A DNA stretch of 64,000 nucleotides from Serratia proteamaculans (GCF_013337185.1 NZ_SWDE01000008.1:1-64000); one strand, 5' to 3'; shown: positions 53,245 to 63,119, numbered from the stretch's first letter. Numbers and translations: made by a program. Notes: generated from the sequence alone by a model not told the origin.

Positions 53245-53274
53245 GGGCGGCCTAATAACCGCCCTTCTTTTTTC
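53245..53274 (+). terminator. terminator of ppnN
   Basis: Stem GGGCGG/CCGCCC with an eight-base loop followed by TTCTTTTTT, 12 bases after the ppnN stop. Confidence 0.8.
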
Positions 53275-53289
53275 TGACCTTGTAAGCCC

Positions 53290-54045
53290 ATGATGATACA
53301 CCTACTGATTGTCGATGCCCTCAACCTGATCCGCCGCATACATGCCGTGCAAGGGTCCCCCTGTGTGAATGCTTGCCAGCACGCACTGCAGCAGTTGATC
53401 CAGCACAGTCGGCCAACGCACGCCGTGGCGGTGTTCGATGAGGACGACCGCAGCGAAAGCTGGCGCCACCAAATCCTGCCCGACTACAAGGCAGGACGTT
53501 CGCCAATGCCGGACAATTTGCAGCAGGAAATGCCGCAGTTACGGCAAGCATTTGAAGCGCTTGGCGTTGCCTGTTGGCACTCTCCTGGCAATGAGGCCGA
53601 CGATCTGGCGGCAACGCTGACCGCCAAGGTTGCAGGCGGCGGCCATCAGGTGACCATAGTGTCCACCGACAAAGGCTATTGCCAACTGTTGGCACCCAGC
53701 GTGCAGATCCGCGATTATTTCCAAAAACGTTGGCTGGATATGCCGTTTGTGCAGCAAGAGTTCGGCGTATCACCACAGCAGTTGGCGGATTACTGGGGGC
53801 TGGCGGGAATAAGCAGCAGCAAAATCCCCGGCGTGACGGGTATTGGGCCGAAGACGGCGGTATTGCTGTTACAGCAGGCAGGGTCGCTGGATGGGTTATA
53901 TCAAAGTCTGGAACAGGTGCCGGAAAAATGGCGCGGCAAGCTGGAACAGCATCGCGAGATGGCCTATGTCAGCAAAAGAGTCGCTACCTTGCGCACCGAT
54001 CTGACGTTAACCGGCAACCTGCAGCAACTGCGGTTACCGGTTTAA
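53290..54045 (+). CDS. xni: flap endonuclease Xni (exonuclease IX)
   Basis: 5'-nuclease of the PolA exonuclease family, 251 residues. Acidic residues of the metal sites are visible in [20 protein letters not shown] and [11 protein letters not shown], and [11 protein letters not shown] follows. The helix-hairpin-helix [11 protein letters not shown] is near residue 195. E. coli Xni lacks one conserved active-site aspartate group and acts as a flap endonuclease; the same form seems to apply. Two ATGs start the frame; the first has the better position. Confidence 0.92.
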   Translation: MMIHLLIVDALNLIRRIHAVQGSPCVNACQHALQQLIQHSRPTHAVAVFDEDDRSESWRHQILPDYKAGRSPMPDNLQQEMPQLRQAFEALGVACWHSPGNEADDLAATLTAKVAGGGHQVTIVSTDKGYCQLLAPSVQIRDYFQKRWLDMPFVQQEFGVSPQQLADYWGLAGISSSKIPGVTGIGPKTAVLLLQQAGSLDGLYQSLEQVPEKWRGKLEQHREMAYVSKRVATLRTDLTLTGNLQQLRLPV

Positions 54046-54049
54046 TCAC

Positions 54050-54069
54050 GGGCGCTGTAAACAGCGCCC
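54050..54069. terminator. hairpin between convergent xni and rlmM
   Basis: GGGCGCTG-TAAA-CAGCGCCC immediately after the xni stop and close to the rlmM stop; symmetric, with a short T-rich flank (GTCATTTAAT). Probably serves both genes. Confidence 0.7.
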
Positions 54070-54075
54070 TGTCAT

Positions 54076-55179
54076 TTAATCGCGCTCGTCGCGACGGCCT
54101 GCCACGGCCGACCACATACGGCGAACGTGCACGGTAACTTCTTCACGATCGTGATACAGCTGTTTGGCATGAATTTCTGAACTGATGCCCGCCGAATCCA
54201 ACGCTTCCTTGATGGCCAGCAGATTCTGCGAAACCTCTTCGTAACGTTTTTTCATCGGCAGTTTCAGGTTGAAGATCGCCTCACGGCACCAGCCTTTCAC
54301 CAACCACTGGATCATCAGGCTGGTCACCTTCGCCGGCTTCTCAACCATGTCGCACACCAGCCAGTAAATCTTGCTGCTGGAGGGTTCATATTTAAAACCG
54401 TCGGCGCGGTGATGCGTCACCTGGCCGGTATCCATCAGGCTCTGTGCCATGGTGCCATTATCCACCGCGTGCACCATCATGCTGCGTTGCACCAGTTGAT
54501 AGGTCCAGCCACCCGGGCAGGCGCCCAGATCGACCGCGTGCATACCGCTGGCCAAACGCTCTTCCCACTCATCGGCAGGAATGAACACGTGGAACGCCTC
54601 TTCCAGCTTCAGGGTAGAACGGCTCGGCGCATCGGATGGGAACTTAAGACGCGGAATGCCCATATAGAACGGTGAGTTGTTGTTGCTGAAGGAGTAACCC
54701 ACATAGCAACACCCCGGAGCGATAAAGAACACATGCACCACTGGGCGGGTCTTGTTCTCACGCGCCATCAACACCTTCTGCTCACGCATCGCAGTACGCA
54801 ACGGTACCGTCAGTTTGCGACAGAACTTCAGCAGTTCTTTGCTTTCGTTGGTATCCGGCACTTCCACGCGCAGCTCACCGCCACGATCGACTACGCCAAT
54901 CAGCATGCCAACAATTGGAGAAACCCGATCTTCCGGTGGTAAATCGCGCAGCAACTCGCCAACCACCAATATCTGACGGGCAAAAATCAGCTCACGGAAC
55001 GGGATTTCCTTCGCCAGGCGATCGGCGTCATCCGGCTGGTAGCACTCGAACAGCACGTAGCCGCTGTTATCCTTTACTCTGGCGAAACCGAACACTTCCA
55101 GTTCGGCAGCCTTGGCGGTAATTTCTGCCGCACACTCTTTTTCAAAGCCTTGACGGCAATACAACGCAAGTCTATTCAT
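54076..55179 (-). CDS. rlmM: 23S rRNA 2'-O-ribose C2498 methyltransferase
   Basis: Methylates the ribose of C2498 in 23S rRNA. An N-terminal THUMP-like domain precedes a Rossmann SAM-dependent domain with [14 protein letters not shown] (about 217-230) and the K-D-K-E-type catalytic residues in VCDMVEKP and NLKLPMKKR. It is 367 residues. Its start overlaps the ygdD stop by 8 bases, so ygdD-rlmM are coupled. Confidence 0.95.
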   Translation of the reverse strand: MNRLALYCRQGFEKECAAEITAKAAELEVFGFARVKDNSGYVLFECYQPDDADRLAKEIPFRELIFARQILVVGELLRDLPPEDRVSPIVGMLIGVVDRGGELRVEVPDTNESKELLKFCRKLTVPLRTAMREQKVLMARENKTRPVVHVFFIAPGCCYVGYSFSNNNSPFYMGIPRLKFPSDAPSRSTLKLEEAFHVFIPADEWEERLASGMHAVDLGACPGGWTYQLVQRSMMVHAVDNGTMAQSLMDTGQVTHHRADGFKYEPSSSKIYWLVCDMVEKPAKVTSLMIQWLVKGWCREAIFNLKLPMKKRYEEVSQNLLAIKEALDSAGISSEIHAKQLYHDREEVTVHVRRMWSAVAGRRDERD

Positions 55180-55567
55180 GGCGCTCGGCCTTTTTCCTCA
55201 GACGCAAAGCGCCAATCAACATCAATACCCAACCGCTCAGGAAACACACGCCGCCAATCGGCGTGATATAAACCCAGAACTTCAGGTGTGACAGCGCCAG
55301 ACAGTACAGACTGCCGCTGAACAATACGGTACCGAGCGCCAATAACGCTCCGCTCCAGTAAAACCACAGGCTGACGCGGCGTTGCATTGCCACCGCCAGC
55401 GCCAGGATCGCCAGGGTATGAAACCCCTGATAGTCCAGTCCGGTACGGATCCAGACCATCTCGTTGGCACCCAGGGTGCCACTTAAAACGTGTGCGCCAA
55501 ACGCGCCCAGAGCAACAAATACAAAGCCACTGATAGCGGCAAAAATCAGCATTGAACGACTGCTCAT
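55172..55567 (-). CDS. ygdD: DUF423 inner-membrane protein YgdD
   Basis: Hydrophobic protein of 131 residues with four predicted membrane helices; function unknown. The family motif [10 protein letters not shown] follows the first helix, and [11 protein letters not shown] and [12 protein letters not shown] are in later helices. It lies between gcvA and rlmM as in E. coli. Confidence 0.9.
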   Translation of the reverse strand: MSSRSMLIFAAISGFVFVALGAFGAHVLSGTLGANEMVWIRTGLDYQGFHTLAILALAVAMQRRVSLWFYWSGALLALGTVLFSGSLYCLALSHLKFWVYITPIGGVCFLSGWVLMLIGALRLRKKAERHE

Positions 55568-55619
55568 CGTTATTTACCTTTATTGAAGAAAACCGGCTGC
55601 GGCAAAGTGGCGACCGGCC

Positions 55620-56537
55620 TCATTGTTCGTAGCGAAAGCGGAACTTTTCTTGTTCGCTGGCTGCCCGAGCCAGGATCCACTGACGAAAGGCGGCTATTTT
55701 ACCCAGTTCTGCCTGACTGTCATGACATACCAGATAAAAAGCATTTTTACTGACCAAAACCTCGTTAAACGGACAAACCAAACGCCCGGCTTCAATCTCG
55801 GTCTGCGCCATCACGTTATTCACCAGCGCAATCCCCTGCCCATGCACCGCCGCCTGAACCACCATCGCGCTATGGCTGAAAATAGGCCCCTGCTGCACAT
55901 TAATGTGCTGCAACCCCAACTGACGGGTATAGGCCAGCCAATCGCGGCGTGAAGTATCATGCAGTAGCGTGTGATAAGCCAGATCGCTCGTCATTTTTAA
56001 CGCATGTTCCCCGGTCAGCAGGCTCGGGGAGCACACAGGCAACAGATATTCCGCGTATAAACGTTCGGCTCGCAATCCGGTCCAGTTGCCGCGGCCATAG
56101 AAAATCGCCACGTCGACATCATCCGCCAGCTTGTCTTCTTCGCGGTCCACGGCCTGGATACGCACGTCGATTCCCGGATAAGCTGAGTTAAAGCCGGACA
56201 GGCGTGGCACCAGCCACTGAATAGCAAAACTCGGCGGCAAACTGACGGTTAATGCCCCCTTGGCGCTACGTGCCTGCAGCTTGCGGGTGGCCTCATTGAT
56301 TGAGGTGAAAATTTCTTTGATATCCAGGTAATAACTTTGCCCTTCTTCCGTCAGCAACAACGAGCGGTTGCGGCGCCGAAACAGCTTCAGGCCGAGGAAG
56401 TCCTCCAGCGACTTGATCTGGTGGCTCACCGCGGCCTGGGTGACAAACAGTTCTTCTGCCGCTTTGGTAAAACTCAGGTGACGGGCAGCCGCGTCAAAGA
56501 CCCGCAGTGCATTAAGAGGTGGTAAGCGTTTAGACAT
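55620..56537 (-). CDS. gcvA: glycine cleavage system regulator GcvA
   Basis: LysR-type regulator that activates gcvTHP and gcvB with glycine and represses with purines through GcvR. The N-terminal helix-turn-helix is LSFTKAAEELFVTQAAVSHQIKSLE (about residues 20-44, given here only by position and ends), followed by the periplasmic-binding-like effector domain. It is 305 residues, the E. coli length. It is divergent from gcvB. Confidence 0.96.
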   Translation of the reverse strand: MSKRLPPLNALRVFDAAARHLSFTKAAEELFVTQAAVSHQIKSLEDFLGLKLFRRRNRSLLLTEEGQSYYLDIKEIFTSINEATRKLQARSAKGALTVSLPPSFAIQWLVPRLSGFNSAYPGIDVRIQAVDREEDKLADDVDVAIFYGRGNWTGLRAERLYAEYLLPVCSPSLLTGEHALKMTSDLAYHTLLHDTSRRDWLAYTRQLGLQHINVQQGPIFSHSAMVVQAAVHGQGIALVNNVMAQTEIEAGRLVCPFNEVLVSKNAFYLVCHDSQAELGKIAAFRQWILARAASEQEKFRFRYEQ

Positions 56538-56675
56538 TTATTAGCTACTTTTGTGTAACAATAATCCGAGTGATTCGGCATAAAAAATCAGGCGGCGTTG
56601 TCTGCCGTGCGATAGGCACCAGACAGCAAAGCGCTACCATTAGTTTTTTTAATCCGAGCCATTATAAATTGTCCG

Positions 56676-56704
56676 TTGAGCATGCGCCAGTAAATACCTA
56701 TAGT
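56676..56704 (+). promoter_or_regulatory. gcvB promoter
   Basis: TTGAGC (56676-56681), a 17-base spacer and TATAGT (56699-56704) lie correctly ahead of the predicted RNA start at A56711. The region back to gcvA (56538-56675) should hold GcvA sites; I cannot place them exactly. Confidence 0.75.
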
Positions 56705-56710
56705 GGCGGC

Positions 56711-56911
56711 ACTTCCCGGGCCGGAACGAAAAGGGAGTGGGTGTCGAGGACGCCGATGAACTTTTGGCTTGTGGTTGTGATGTTGTGTTTGCAAATTGTC
56801 TGGCAATCCAGACGTGGTAGCTAAGCTACTGTTTTTCACTTCCTGTACATTTACCCTGTCTGTCCATAGTGATTTTATGCAGCACCGCAATCTTTGCGGT
56901 GCTTTTTTTTT
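56711..56911 (+). ncRNA. gcvB: GcvB small RNA
   Basis: Hfq-dependent RNA that represses many amino-acid and peptide transport mRNAs. About 200 bases align by eye with E. coli GcvB. The 5' end is ACTTCC.GGGCCGGAACGAAA. The GU-rich seed R1 (56769-56792, with TTGTGGTTGTGATGTTGTG) pairs with targets. The conserved CACTTCCTGTACATTTACC block follows, and the terminator AGCACCGCAA...TTGCGGTGCT with a nine-T run ends it. It is divergent from gcvA, as in E. coli. The segment after the 5' stem differs from E. coli. Confidence 0.96.
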
Positions 56912-56919
56912 GCCCGGCG

Positions 56920-57144
56920 TTATTGGTCGTTTTCAACCATTTCCTTCACGTCTGAACGGTTGATCTGCTGCTCAACGCCGTTGGCGTCTTTATAGCTGAT
57001 CATCCCGGTGTCGTTATCCAACGCGGGTTTTCCTTTAGCGACAATGGTGCGTCCATCATTGGTCTGCATCACGTAGTTGCTGGAGCAGGCGGCCAGGGTA
57101 AACGTTAGCATCAGGGCAGAGATAACTGCGGCTGTTTTCTTCAT
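56920..57144 (-). CDS. ygdI: YgdI/YgdR family lipoprotein
   Basis: Small lipoprotein of 74 residues: signal peptide with lipobox TLAACS (Cys 20), then the DUF903 SH3-like domain (MQTNDGRTIVAKGKP...DTGMISYKDANG). Function unknown. AAGGAGTC lies upstream of the ATG. It converges on gcvB, whose terminator is 9 bases from its stop. Confidence 0.92.
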   Translation of the reverse strand: MKKTAAVISALMLTFTLAACSSNYVMQTNDGRTIVAKGKPALDNDTGMISYKDANGVEQQINRSDVKEMVENDQ

Positions 57145-57338
57145 TGTGGACTCCTTGTAGTTTTAAATGCTGTAAAAACCTTTTATGTTATTTAACGCCA
57201 TGACTTAGTGCGCACTTAACAGCATAACAAACTTACCTATAATTTCCAGCCGATGAATCCTAATATGCGGGATAGCTTGTCTCTGGCGGTAAAATAAGAC
57301 AGGATCGGCCATTGACTCAAGCCAGTGACAATCAGGTT

Positions 57339-58544
57339 ATGACACCTTTTAATCCCATCGCCTTTCGTAATCAGTTTCCTGCCTTGCAGCAAGCGGGCAT
57401 TTATCTCGACAGCGCCGCCACCGCGCTGAAACCGCTGGCGGTCATCAATGCCACACAGCAGTTTTACCGTGACGATGCCGCTACCGTGCACCGCAGCCAG
57501 CATCGAGCGGCGCAGGATCTGACCGCACGCTTCGAGCAGGCTCGCCAACAGGTCGCTACGCTGGTCCATGCTCCTTCAGCCGACGACATTATCTGGACCC
57601 GCGGCACCACAGAGGCCATCAATCTGGTGGCGCAGAGCTATGCCCGCCCCCGACTGCAGCCCGGCGACGAAATCCTGGTGAGCGAGGCCGAACACCACGC
57701 CAACCTGATCCCCTGGCTGATGGTGGCGGAACAAACTGGCGCTCGGGTGGTGAAACTGCCGCTGGGTGCAGACCGCCTGCCGGATCTGTCCCAATTACCA
57801 AAACTGCTGAGCGATAAAACCCGCCTGCTGGCACTGGGCCAAATGTCCAACGTCACCGGCGGTTGTCCGGATCTGGAGTTGGCCATCCGGCTTGCCCATA
57901 GTGCCGGTGCTCTGGTGATGATCGACGGCGCGCAGGGCATAGTCCACTGTCCGGCTGACGTTCAGCGGCTTAACATCGATTTCTACGCTTTCTCCGGGCA
58001 TAAACTTTATGGTCCCACCGGTATCGGTGCGCTATACGGTAAAAGCGAATTGCTGGCGCAGATGGCCCCCTGGCAAGGTGGCGGCAAGATGCTGACTCAG
58101 GCGTCCTTCGACGGCTTCACGCCGCAAAAACCGCCGCACTGTTTTGAAGCCGGTACGCCGAATATCGCCGGTGTGTTGGGATTGGCCGCCGCATTGGAAT
58201 GGCTTGGTACGCAGGATCTGGCAGCAGCCGAACAATACAGCCGCGAACTGGCCGATCTCGCCGAGCAACTATTGGCGCAATTGCCGGGGTTCCGCAGCTT
58301 CCGTTGTTCCGGTTCCAGCTTACTGGCGTTTGATATTGCCGGTATCCATCACAGCGATATCGTCACCCTGCTGGCAGAACAAGGGATCGCGCTGCGGGCC
58401 GGTCAGCACTGCGCTCAGCCACTGATGGCAGCGCTGGGTGTCAGTGGGACGCTGCGCGCCTCCTTTGCGCCATACAACACGCGGGAAGACGTCGATACCC
58501 TGGTAGCCGCACTGCAGAGCGCCATCGACCTGCTGGCCGATTAA
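57339..58544 (+). CDS. csdA: cysteine desulfurase CsdA
   Basis: PLP enzyme that takes sulfur (or selenium) from cysteine and passes persulfide to CsdE. The PLP lysine is in AFSGHKLYGPTG and the catalytic Cys in RAGQHCAQPL near the C-terminus. It is 401 residues from the ATG at 57339, which matches E. coli CsdA (M..FNP..FR.QFPALQ); a TTG at 57312 would add 9 residues. It forms csdA-csdE. Confidence 0.95.
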   Translation: MTPFNPIAFRNQFPALQQAGIYLDSAATALKPLAVINATQQFYRDDAATVHRSQHRAAQDLTARFEQARQQVATLVHAPSADDIIWTRGTTEAINLVAQSYARPRLQPGDEILVSEAEHHANLIPWLMVAEQTGARVVKLPLGADRLPDLSQLPKLLSDKTRLLALGQMSNVTGGCPDLELAIRLAHSAGALVMIDGAQGIVHCPADVQRLNIDFYAFSGHKLYGPTGIGALYGKSELLAQMAPWQGGGKMLTQASFDGFTPQKPPHCFEAGTPNIAGVLGLAAALEWLGTQDLAAAEQYSRELADLAEQLLAQLPGFRSFRCSGSSLLAFDIAGIHHSDIVTLLAEQGIALRAGQHCAQPLMAALGVSGTLRASFAPYNTREDVDTLVAALQSAIDLLAD

Positions 58545-58562
58545 TTGAATCCCGGAGACACT

Positions 58563-58997
58563 ATGCTTGCCCCCCATCCTTTTGGCCGCGAAATCACCGC
58601 CGAAGCGCTGGTCGAAAAATTTACCGCTCTGAAACAGTGGGAAGATCGCTATCGCCAACTGATCATGCTGGCGAAACAATTGCCGCCGCTGCCAGAGGCA
58701 TTACGCGCAGCGGAAATGGAGTTGAGCGGCTGTGAGAATCGGGTCTGGCTGGGGCATCAGTTACTGGCGGACGGCACGCTGCACTTTTATGGCGACAGCG
58801 AAGGCCGCATCGTGCGCGGCCTGTTGGCGATACTGCTAACGGCGGTAGAAGGAAAAACGCCGCAGCAGATAGCAGCGATGGATCCCCTGGCACTGTTTGA
58901 ACAACTGGCGTTACGCGCTCAACTCAGCGCCACCCGAGCCAGCGGGCTGGCAGCACTGGCTGCTGCCGTGAAGGAAATGGCCGCTCGCTACGCCTGA
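58563..58997 (+). CDS. csdE: sulfur acceptor protein CsdE
   Basis: SufE-like protein of 144 residues that accepts persulfide sulfur from CsdA. The acceptor Cys is in [13 protein letters not shown] use the ATG at 58563, with GGAG 5 bases upstream; a TTG at 58545 directly abutting csdA is less likely. It overlaps the tcdA end by 10 bases tail to tail. Confidence 0.94.
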   Translation: MLAPHPFGREITAEALVEKFTALKQWEDRYRQLIMLAKQLPPLPEALRAAEMELSGCENRVWLGHQLLADGTLHFYGDSEGRIVRGLLAILLTAVEGKTPQQIAAMDPLALFEQLALRAQLSATRASGLAALAAAVKEMAARYA

Positions 58998-59794
58998 CGT
59001 GCGGCTTTCGCCACCATCTTCTTCAGCGCATGGGAAACGGCAACAAAACCAAAGGTAGCGGTAACCATGGTTGCCGCGCCAAATCCCGCACTGCAATCCA
59101 TTCGTTTTGGCCCTTCCGCGGTACTGCGCGATGCGCAAACGCTGCCATCCGGCTGCGGATAAACTAGCGGTTCGCTGGAAAATACGCAGTCGATGCCCAG
59201 TTTGCCCTTGCTGTTCTTCACCACGTTGAAATCATTTTTCAACCGCTCACGCAGCTTGGCCGCCAGCGGATCCTGAATGGTTTTGGCCAGATCGACCACT
59301 GCAATCTGGGTCGGATCTATCTGACCACCTGCACCGCCGGTAGTGACCACCGGGATCTTGTAACGGCGACAATAGGCCAGCAGTGCCGCCTTCGGCCTCA
59401 CGCTGTCAATCGCATCGATGACATAGCTAAAATTGTTATTCAGCAGCTCTGCAACGTTGTCCGCAGTAATAAAGTCGTCAATGCAAGTCACCCGGCACTC
59501 CGGGTTGATCGCCAGAATACGCTCCGCCATCACTTCCGTTTTTGACTGGCCCACATGCTGACGCAGCGCGTGAATTTGGCGGTTGGTGTTGGTGACGCAG
59601 ACATCATCCATATCAATCAGCGTAATAGCGCCGATACCGGTGCGCGCCAACGCCTCTGCCGCCCAGGAGCCCACGCCACCGATGCCAATCACGCAAATGT
59701 GCGCCTGGGCAAACAGCGCCAGGGCCTGCTGACCGTACAAACGTGCCGTGCCGCCAAAACGCTGCAGATAGGCTTCAGAATAGGCTGTGCTCAT
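58988..59794 (-). CDS. tcdA: tRNA threonylcarbamoyladenosine dehydratase
   Basis: E1-like enzyme (also CsdL) that cyclises t6A37 to ct6A in tRNAs with ATP; in E. coli it takes part in the CsdA-CsdE sulfur network. The nucleotide-binding loop [19 protein letters not shown] is at about 37-55. A hydrophobic C-terminal region ([16 protein letters not shown]) may contact the membrane. It is 268 residues and converges on csdE. Confidence 0.94.
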   Translation of the reverse strand: MSTAYSEAYLQRFGGTARLYGQQALALFAQAHICVIGIGGVGSWAAEALARTGIGAITLIDMDDVCVTNTNRQIHALRQHVGQSKTEVMAERILAINPECRVTCIDDFITADNVAELLNNNFSYVIDAIDSVRPKAALLAYCRRYKIPVVTTGGAGGQIDPTQIAVVDLAKTIQDPLAAKLRERLKNDFNVVKNSKGKLGIDCVFSSEPLVYPQPDGSVCASRSTAEGPKRMDCSAGFGAATMVTATFGFVAVSHALKKMVAKAARQA

Positions 59795-59826
59795 AACGCT
59801 TTAAATACCTTAACATTGCAAATGAT

Positions 59827-59849
59827 AAGGGCCGGAAAGCCCGGCCCTT
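59827..59849 (-). terminator. terminator of mltA
   Basis: Stem AAGGGCCGG/CCGGCCCTT with a five-base loop and minus-strand ATCATTT after it, 22 bases after the mltA stop. Confidence 0.75.
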
Positions 59850-59870
59850 GCGGATCTAACCCATTAACCG

Positions 59871-61013
59871 TTAACGGGTAACCAACAGCGAACCACCGGA
59901 AGCGGAACCGTTCTGGCTGGTGAACAACGGCGCGTTAACGTTGGCGCCTTTCAGCACCCAAACGCGGCCGTAGTGATTGTAAAAACCGGCCGAGTGACCG
60001 GCATCCGGCCCGATACCCTGGTACATATCGAAGTGCTGGCCTTTGATCGCCCCACCCACGTCCAGAGCCACCATCAGGCGCATCTCATATTTTCCCGTGA
60101 ATTTACCCTTGTTGTCCAGCAGCGGCACCTCTGCCAGCAGCGTGGTACCCGCCGGGATCAGTGAGCGGTCGGAAGCCACCGACGCCTTGGCAACCAGCGG
60201 CACGGCGCTGGCACCCCGTACCGGCGCAAAGGCTTCAGGACGGAAGAAGACAAAGGAAGGGTTCTGCTCCAGCAACTCGCGCACTTCGGCGGCGCTGTGG
60301 GTGTCCGCCCATTGGCGGATAGCCTGCATCGACATATCCGCTTTGGCCACTTCACCGCGATCGATCAGCACTTTACCAATGCTGCGATACGCATGGCCGT
60401 TCTTGCCGCCGTAGCCGAAGAACACCAACGGCTGGCCGTTACCATAATCCACATAACCACTGCCCTGGACTTCCATCATAAAGTTGTCCATCAGCGAGTT
60501 GGTGTACGCCACAATATAGCGGTCATCCAGTGCGCCCGAGTAAATGCCCGCGCGATCGGGCAGACGGCCTTTACCTTTTGGCGGCATGCGGTACAGCGGG
60601 TAACGGAACTCGCCCTGCTGGGTATAACGTGCCTGCAGCACCGGCGTGTAGTAACCGGTAAACTGCACGTTGCCATAGCTGTCCACGCCTTCCATTTGGT
60701 AAGCGCTGAGGCCGTATTGGTTCAGAGTGCGAGTGTCGGCACCGGATGCCATCCAGCTTTGTACCGCCTGGAAGGTAGTATTGTTGCGATTAAAAAGTGA
60801 AGGAGAGGCATATTTAATCTCCATCAGCTGATCCGAGTAATCCTTGGCATTAACCGGTACGCCCCTGGCGTTGGGTTGGTTCACCAACTCCAGCGACTGA
60901 TCCAGGTGACCATCCTTATATTGTTGTCCCCGGTCGGTCGGCTTGGAAGAACAGCCCGCCAGTACCGCTACCATTAACCCGCCCAGCAGGTATTTGCCCC
61001 AACGTCCTTTCAT
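59871..61013 (-). CDS. mltA: membrane-bound lytic murein transglycosylase A
   Basis: Outer-membrane lipoprotein that cleaves peptidoglycan glycan strands, making 1,6-anhydromuramyl ends. The lipobox is VAVLAGC. The double-psi barrel catalytic domain includes the acidic residue in ALDVGGAIKGQHFDMYQG near the C-terminus. It is 380 residues from the ATG at 61013, which matches E. coli (MKGRW); a GTG three codons upstream is a possible alternative. It is divergent from the initiator tRNA genes. Confidence 0.95.
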   Translation of the reverse strand: MKGRWGKYLLGGLMVAVLAGCSSKPTDRGQQYKDGHLDQSLELVNQPNARGVPVNAKDYSDQLMEIKYASPSLFNRNNTTFQAVQSWMASGADTRTLNQYGLSAYQMEGVDSYGNVQFTGYYTPVLQARYTQQGEFRYPLYRMPPKGKGRLPDRAGIYSGALDDRYIVAYTNSLMDNFMMEVQGSGYVDYGNGQPLVFFGYGGKNGHAYRSIGKVLIDRGEVAKADMSMQAIRQWADTHSAAEVRELLEQNPSFVFFRPEAFAPVRGASAVPLVAKASVASDRSLIPAGTTLLAEVPLLDNKGKFTGKYEMRLMVALDVGGAIKGQHFDMYQGIGPDAGHSAGFYNHYGRVWVLKGANVNAPLFTSQNGSASGGSLLVTR

Positions 61014-61184
61014 CGCGCACACTCTCTACATATATGATCTACCGGCGAACGATAACAAACGCCCATAGATAAAGGAATCGCCGCCAATAAAAAAAGCCCC
61101 AGGGGCAATAACGATGAAAAAGAACGCAGATTGCGGACTAATCCAGCAGAAAGACTGTTTTAGTTCAATTAAATGCAAAAAGGG

Positions 61185-61212
61185 TTGCAACAAAATGCAC
61201 GGAGAGTATAGT
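61185..61212 (+). promoter_or_regulatory. stable-RNA promoter of the initiator tRNA operon
   Basis: TTGCAA (61185-61190), a 16-base spacer and TATAGT (61207-61212) are followed by a GCGC discriminator, the pattern of growth-rate-controlled tRNA promoters. The first tRNA starts 14 bases later. Confidence 0.8.
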
Positions 61213-61226
61213 GCGCTTCCATCGGA

Positions 61227-61303
<77 letters not shown>

Positions 61304-61370
61304 ACCGATATTGCCAGAGGCAGTATCAAATAAAGTGTTGGATTCGATGAAAAAGAAAGTATTATACGGA

Positions 61371-61447
<77 letters not shown>

Positions 61448-61511
61448 ACAGATACTGTACCAGCGGTATCACATGAATTGTTGGTTTCGATAATACAAGC
61501 ATTAAGACGGA

Positions 61512-61588
<77 letters not shown>

Positions 61589-61607
61589 ATCTTGATGACT
61601 ACAAATA

Positions 61608-61630
61608 AGCACCTTAACGGGTGTTTTTTT
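61608..61630 (+). terminator. terminator of the initiator tRNA operon
   Basis: Short hairpin AGCACC-TTAACG-GGTGTT followed by a seven-base T-run, about 20 bases after the last tRNA. Confidence 0.75.
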
Positions 61631-61716
61631 GTATCTGAAATCCGCCAAAAGCTGATTCACCGCGATCGGACAGAACCATCCCACACGTAAATGACACCAA
61701 ACCAGAGTCCCGCTTA

Positions 61717-63060
61717 TCAATCATAATGGCTTTCGCGTTTTTGCAGCCACATCCCCCATACAGCCAATGCAGATATCACCGCGGGCACGGCCGCAAGCAA
61801 CAACAAGTCAGAAGCTATCCAATGCCGGGCAATCAACGCAGCACCCAATAATGGGCCGAGCATAGAAGCCCCCCGTCCGATCCCCAATCCCCAGCCCACG
61901 CCGGTTGAGCGCAAAAATGTTGGATACCCGTTTGCCGAAAGCGTATTCACACCCGGCATGCCCCCGACGACGAAAATTCCCGTGACGAAGACGGAGCTGA
62001 AAAGCATAAGCAGGTTTTTCGGATCAAAACCGATGGCGGCTATTGAAAGGGCTGCGATCGAAAAACCGGTGATGAGTACCGTGTAAGCACCCAATTTGTC
62101 AATGAGACGGCCAAGCGCCAGGGTGCCCAAAACTCCGCCAAACTGTAATGCCCCCGTTGCCAAATTGGCTATTTCCAGCGACAGACCGGCGTCTTTGATA
62201 AGGGTTGGCAACCAGTTGGCCAAAAAGTAGAGATCGATAAGATTCATAAAGTTCACCAGCCAAAGTAGCAGTGTGAAGGTGGCTCGATTGTCGCTAAAGA
62301 GATCAACCACCGTTGCCTTGGCTCGCACCGTACCAACATGACCGACGGAAAGGTCAACACTAAGTACTTGCTGCTCGGAAAACACTTTACGCAGGGTTGA
62401 ACGAATCGCCTTTTTCCCTTTTCCACACCTCAACATCCATTGTGCCGATTCCGGCAGGTACACCCACATAGAAATCGCCAAGATAATAGGCACAAGACCA
62501 CCGAGCATAAAAACAGCTCGCCAGCCGAATTGGGGGATCAGTAAGGCAGCGGCAATGCCGCCAAGCCCGCCGCCAATAGCAAAAAAGCAGCTTATGGTGG
62601 TGATATAGGTCGCACGCTGACGCAAGGGGCTATATTCGACCACCAGCGCAATGCAGTTTGGCATGACGCCACCTAAGGCTATGCCGGCAAGGAAACGAAA
62701 TACCGTGAGTTGATTAATATTCTGCGCAAAGGCCGAACAAAGTGTGAACACGCCGAAAACCAACGTGGCAGAAATGATAGACGGCCTTCGGCCGATCCTG
62801 TCGGCCAGCCACCCAAGTGCAAAACCCCCAATAGCAATGCCGGCCAAACCGGCGCTAAATACCGGACCCAGCAATGCCGTTTCGAGCGACCATGCATCTC
62901 GAATTGCTGGTGCGGCATACCCCATAGCCTGGATATCGAAACCATCACACATCAGACAAAGCGCACATAAAGTCAGCAAAAAGAGCTGGCCGCGACGCGT
63001 CCCCACTCTGTCTACCATATCCTGGATACTCTGTTTTCCTTCATTTACAGACGCTGACAT
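61717..63060 (-). CDS. MFS transporter of the aromatic-acid:H+ symporter type
   Basis: Twelve-helix inner-membrane protein of 447 residues. The family motif DGFDIQAMGYAAPAI is in helix 1, GWLADRIGRRPSII in loop 2-3 and PESAQWML after helix 6, as in PcaK/BenK-like carriers of benzoate-type acids. The substrate is unproven. I start at the ATG at 63060, with AAGGA upstream; 63084 would add 8 residues. It sits alone between the initiator tRNAs and amiC, where E. coli has nothing, and its base use is less GC-rich than its neighbours. Acquisition by transfer is plausible. Confidence 0.85.
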   Translation of the reverse strand: MSASVNEGKQSIQDMVDRVGTRRGQLFLLTLCALCLMCDGFDIQAMGYAAPAIRDAWSLETALLGPVFSAGLAGIAIGGFALGWLADRIGRRPSIISATLVFGVFTLCSAFAQNINQLTVFRFLAGIALGGVMPNCIALVVEYSPLRQRATYITTISCFFAIGGGLGGIAAALLIPQFGWRAVFMLGGLVPIILAISMWVYLPESAQWMLRCGKGKKAIRSTLRKVFSEQQVLSVDLSVGHVGTVRAKATVVDLFSDNRATFTLLLWLVNFMNLIDLYFLANWLPTLIKDAGLSLEIANLATGALQFGGVLGTLALGRLIDKLGAYTVLITGFSIAALSIAAIGFDPKNLLMLFSSVFVTGIFVVGGMPGVNTLSANGYPTFLRSTGVGWGLGIGRGASMLGPLLGAALIARHWIASDLLLLAAVPAVISALAVWGMWLQKRESHYD

Positions 63061-63085
63061 GGGAGATCCTTTTCGACATGACACA

Positions 63086-63119
63086 AAAATATATTTTTTA
63101 ATAAAATATATTTTTTAAT
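63086..63119. promoter_or_regulatory. tandem 17-base palindromic repeat before the MFS gene
   Basis: AAAATATATTTTTTAAT occurs twice head to tail without a gap (63086-63102, 63103-63119). Each unit contains the perfect palindrome AAAATATATTTT. The pair lies 26-59 bases ahead of the start codon at 63060, where promoter and operator should be. Two palindromes 17 bases apart suit cooperative binding of a dimeric regulator; the regulator gene is not in the window. Confidence 0.65.

Noticed and set aside
56588-56890. 100-codon open frame antisense to gcvB
   Set aside because: It overlaps the gcvB RNA and its promoter, and has no ribosome site or family resemblance.
61081-61110. Hairpin AGCCCCAGGGGC next to an A-run upstream of mltA
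   Set aside because: The stem is only four or five pairs with almost no loop, and nothing is transcribed into it in the needed direction.
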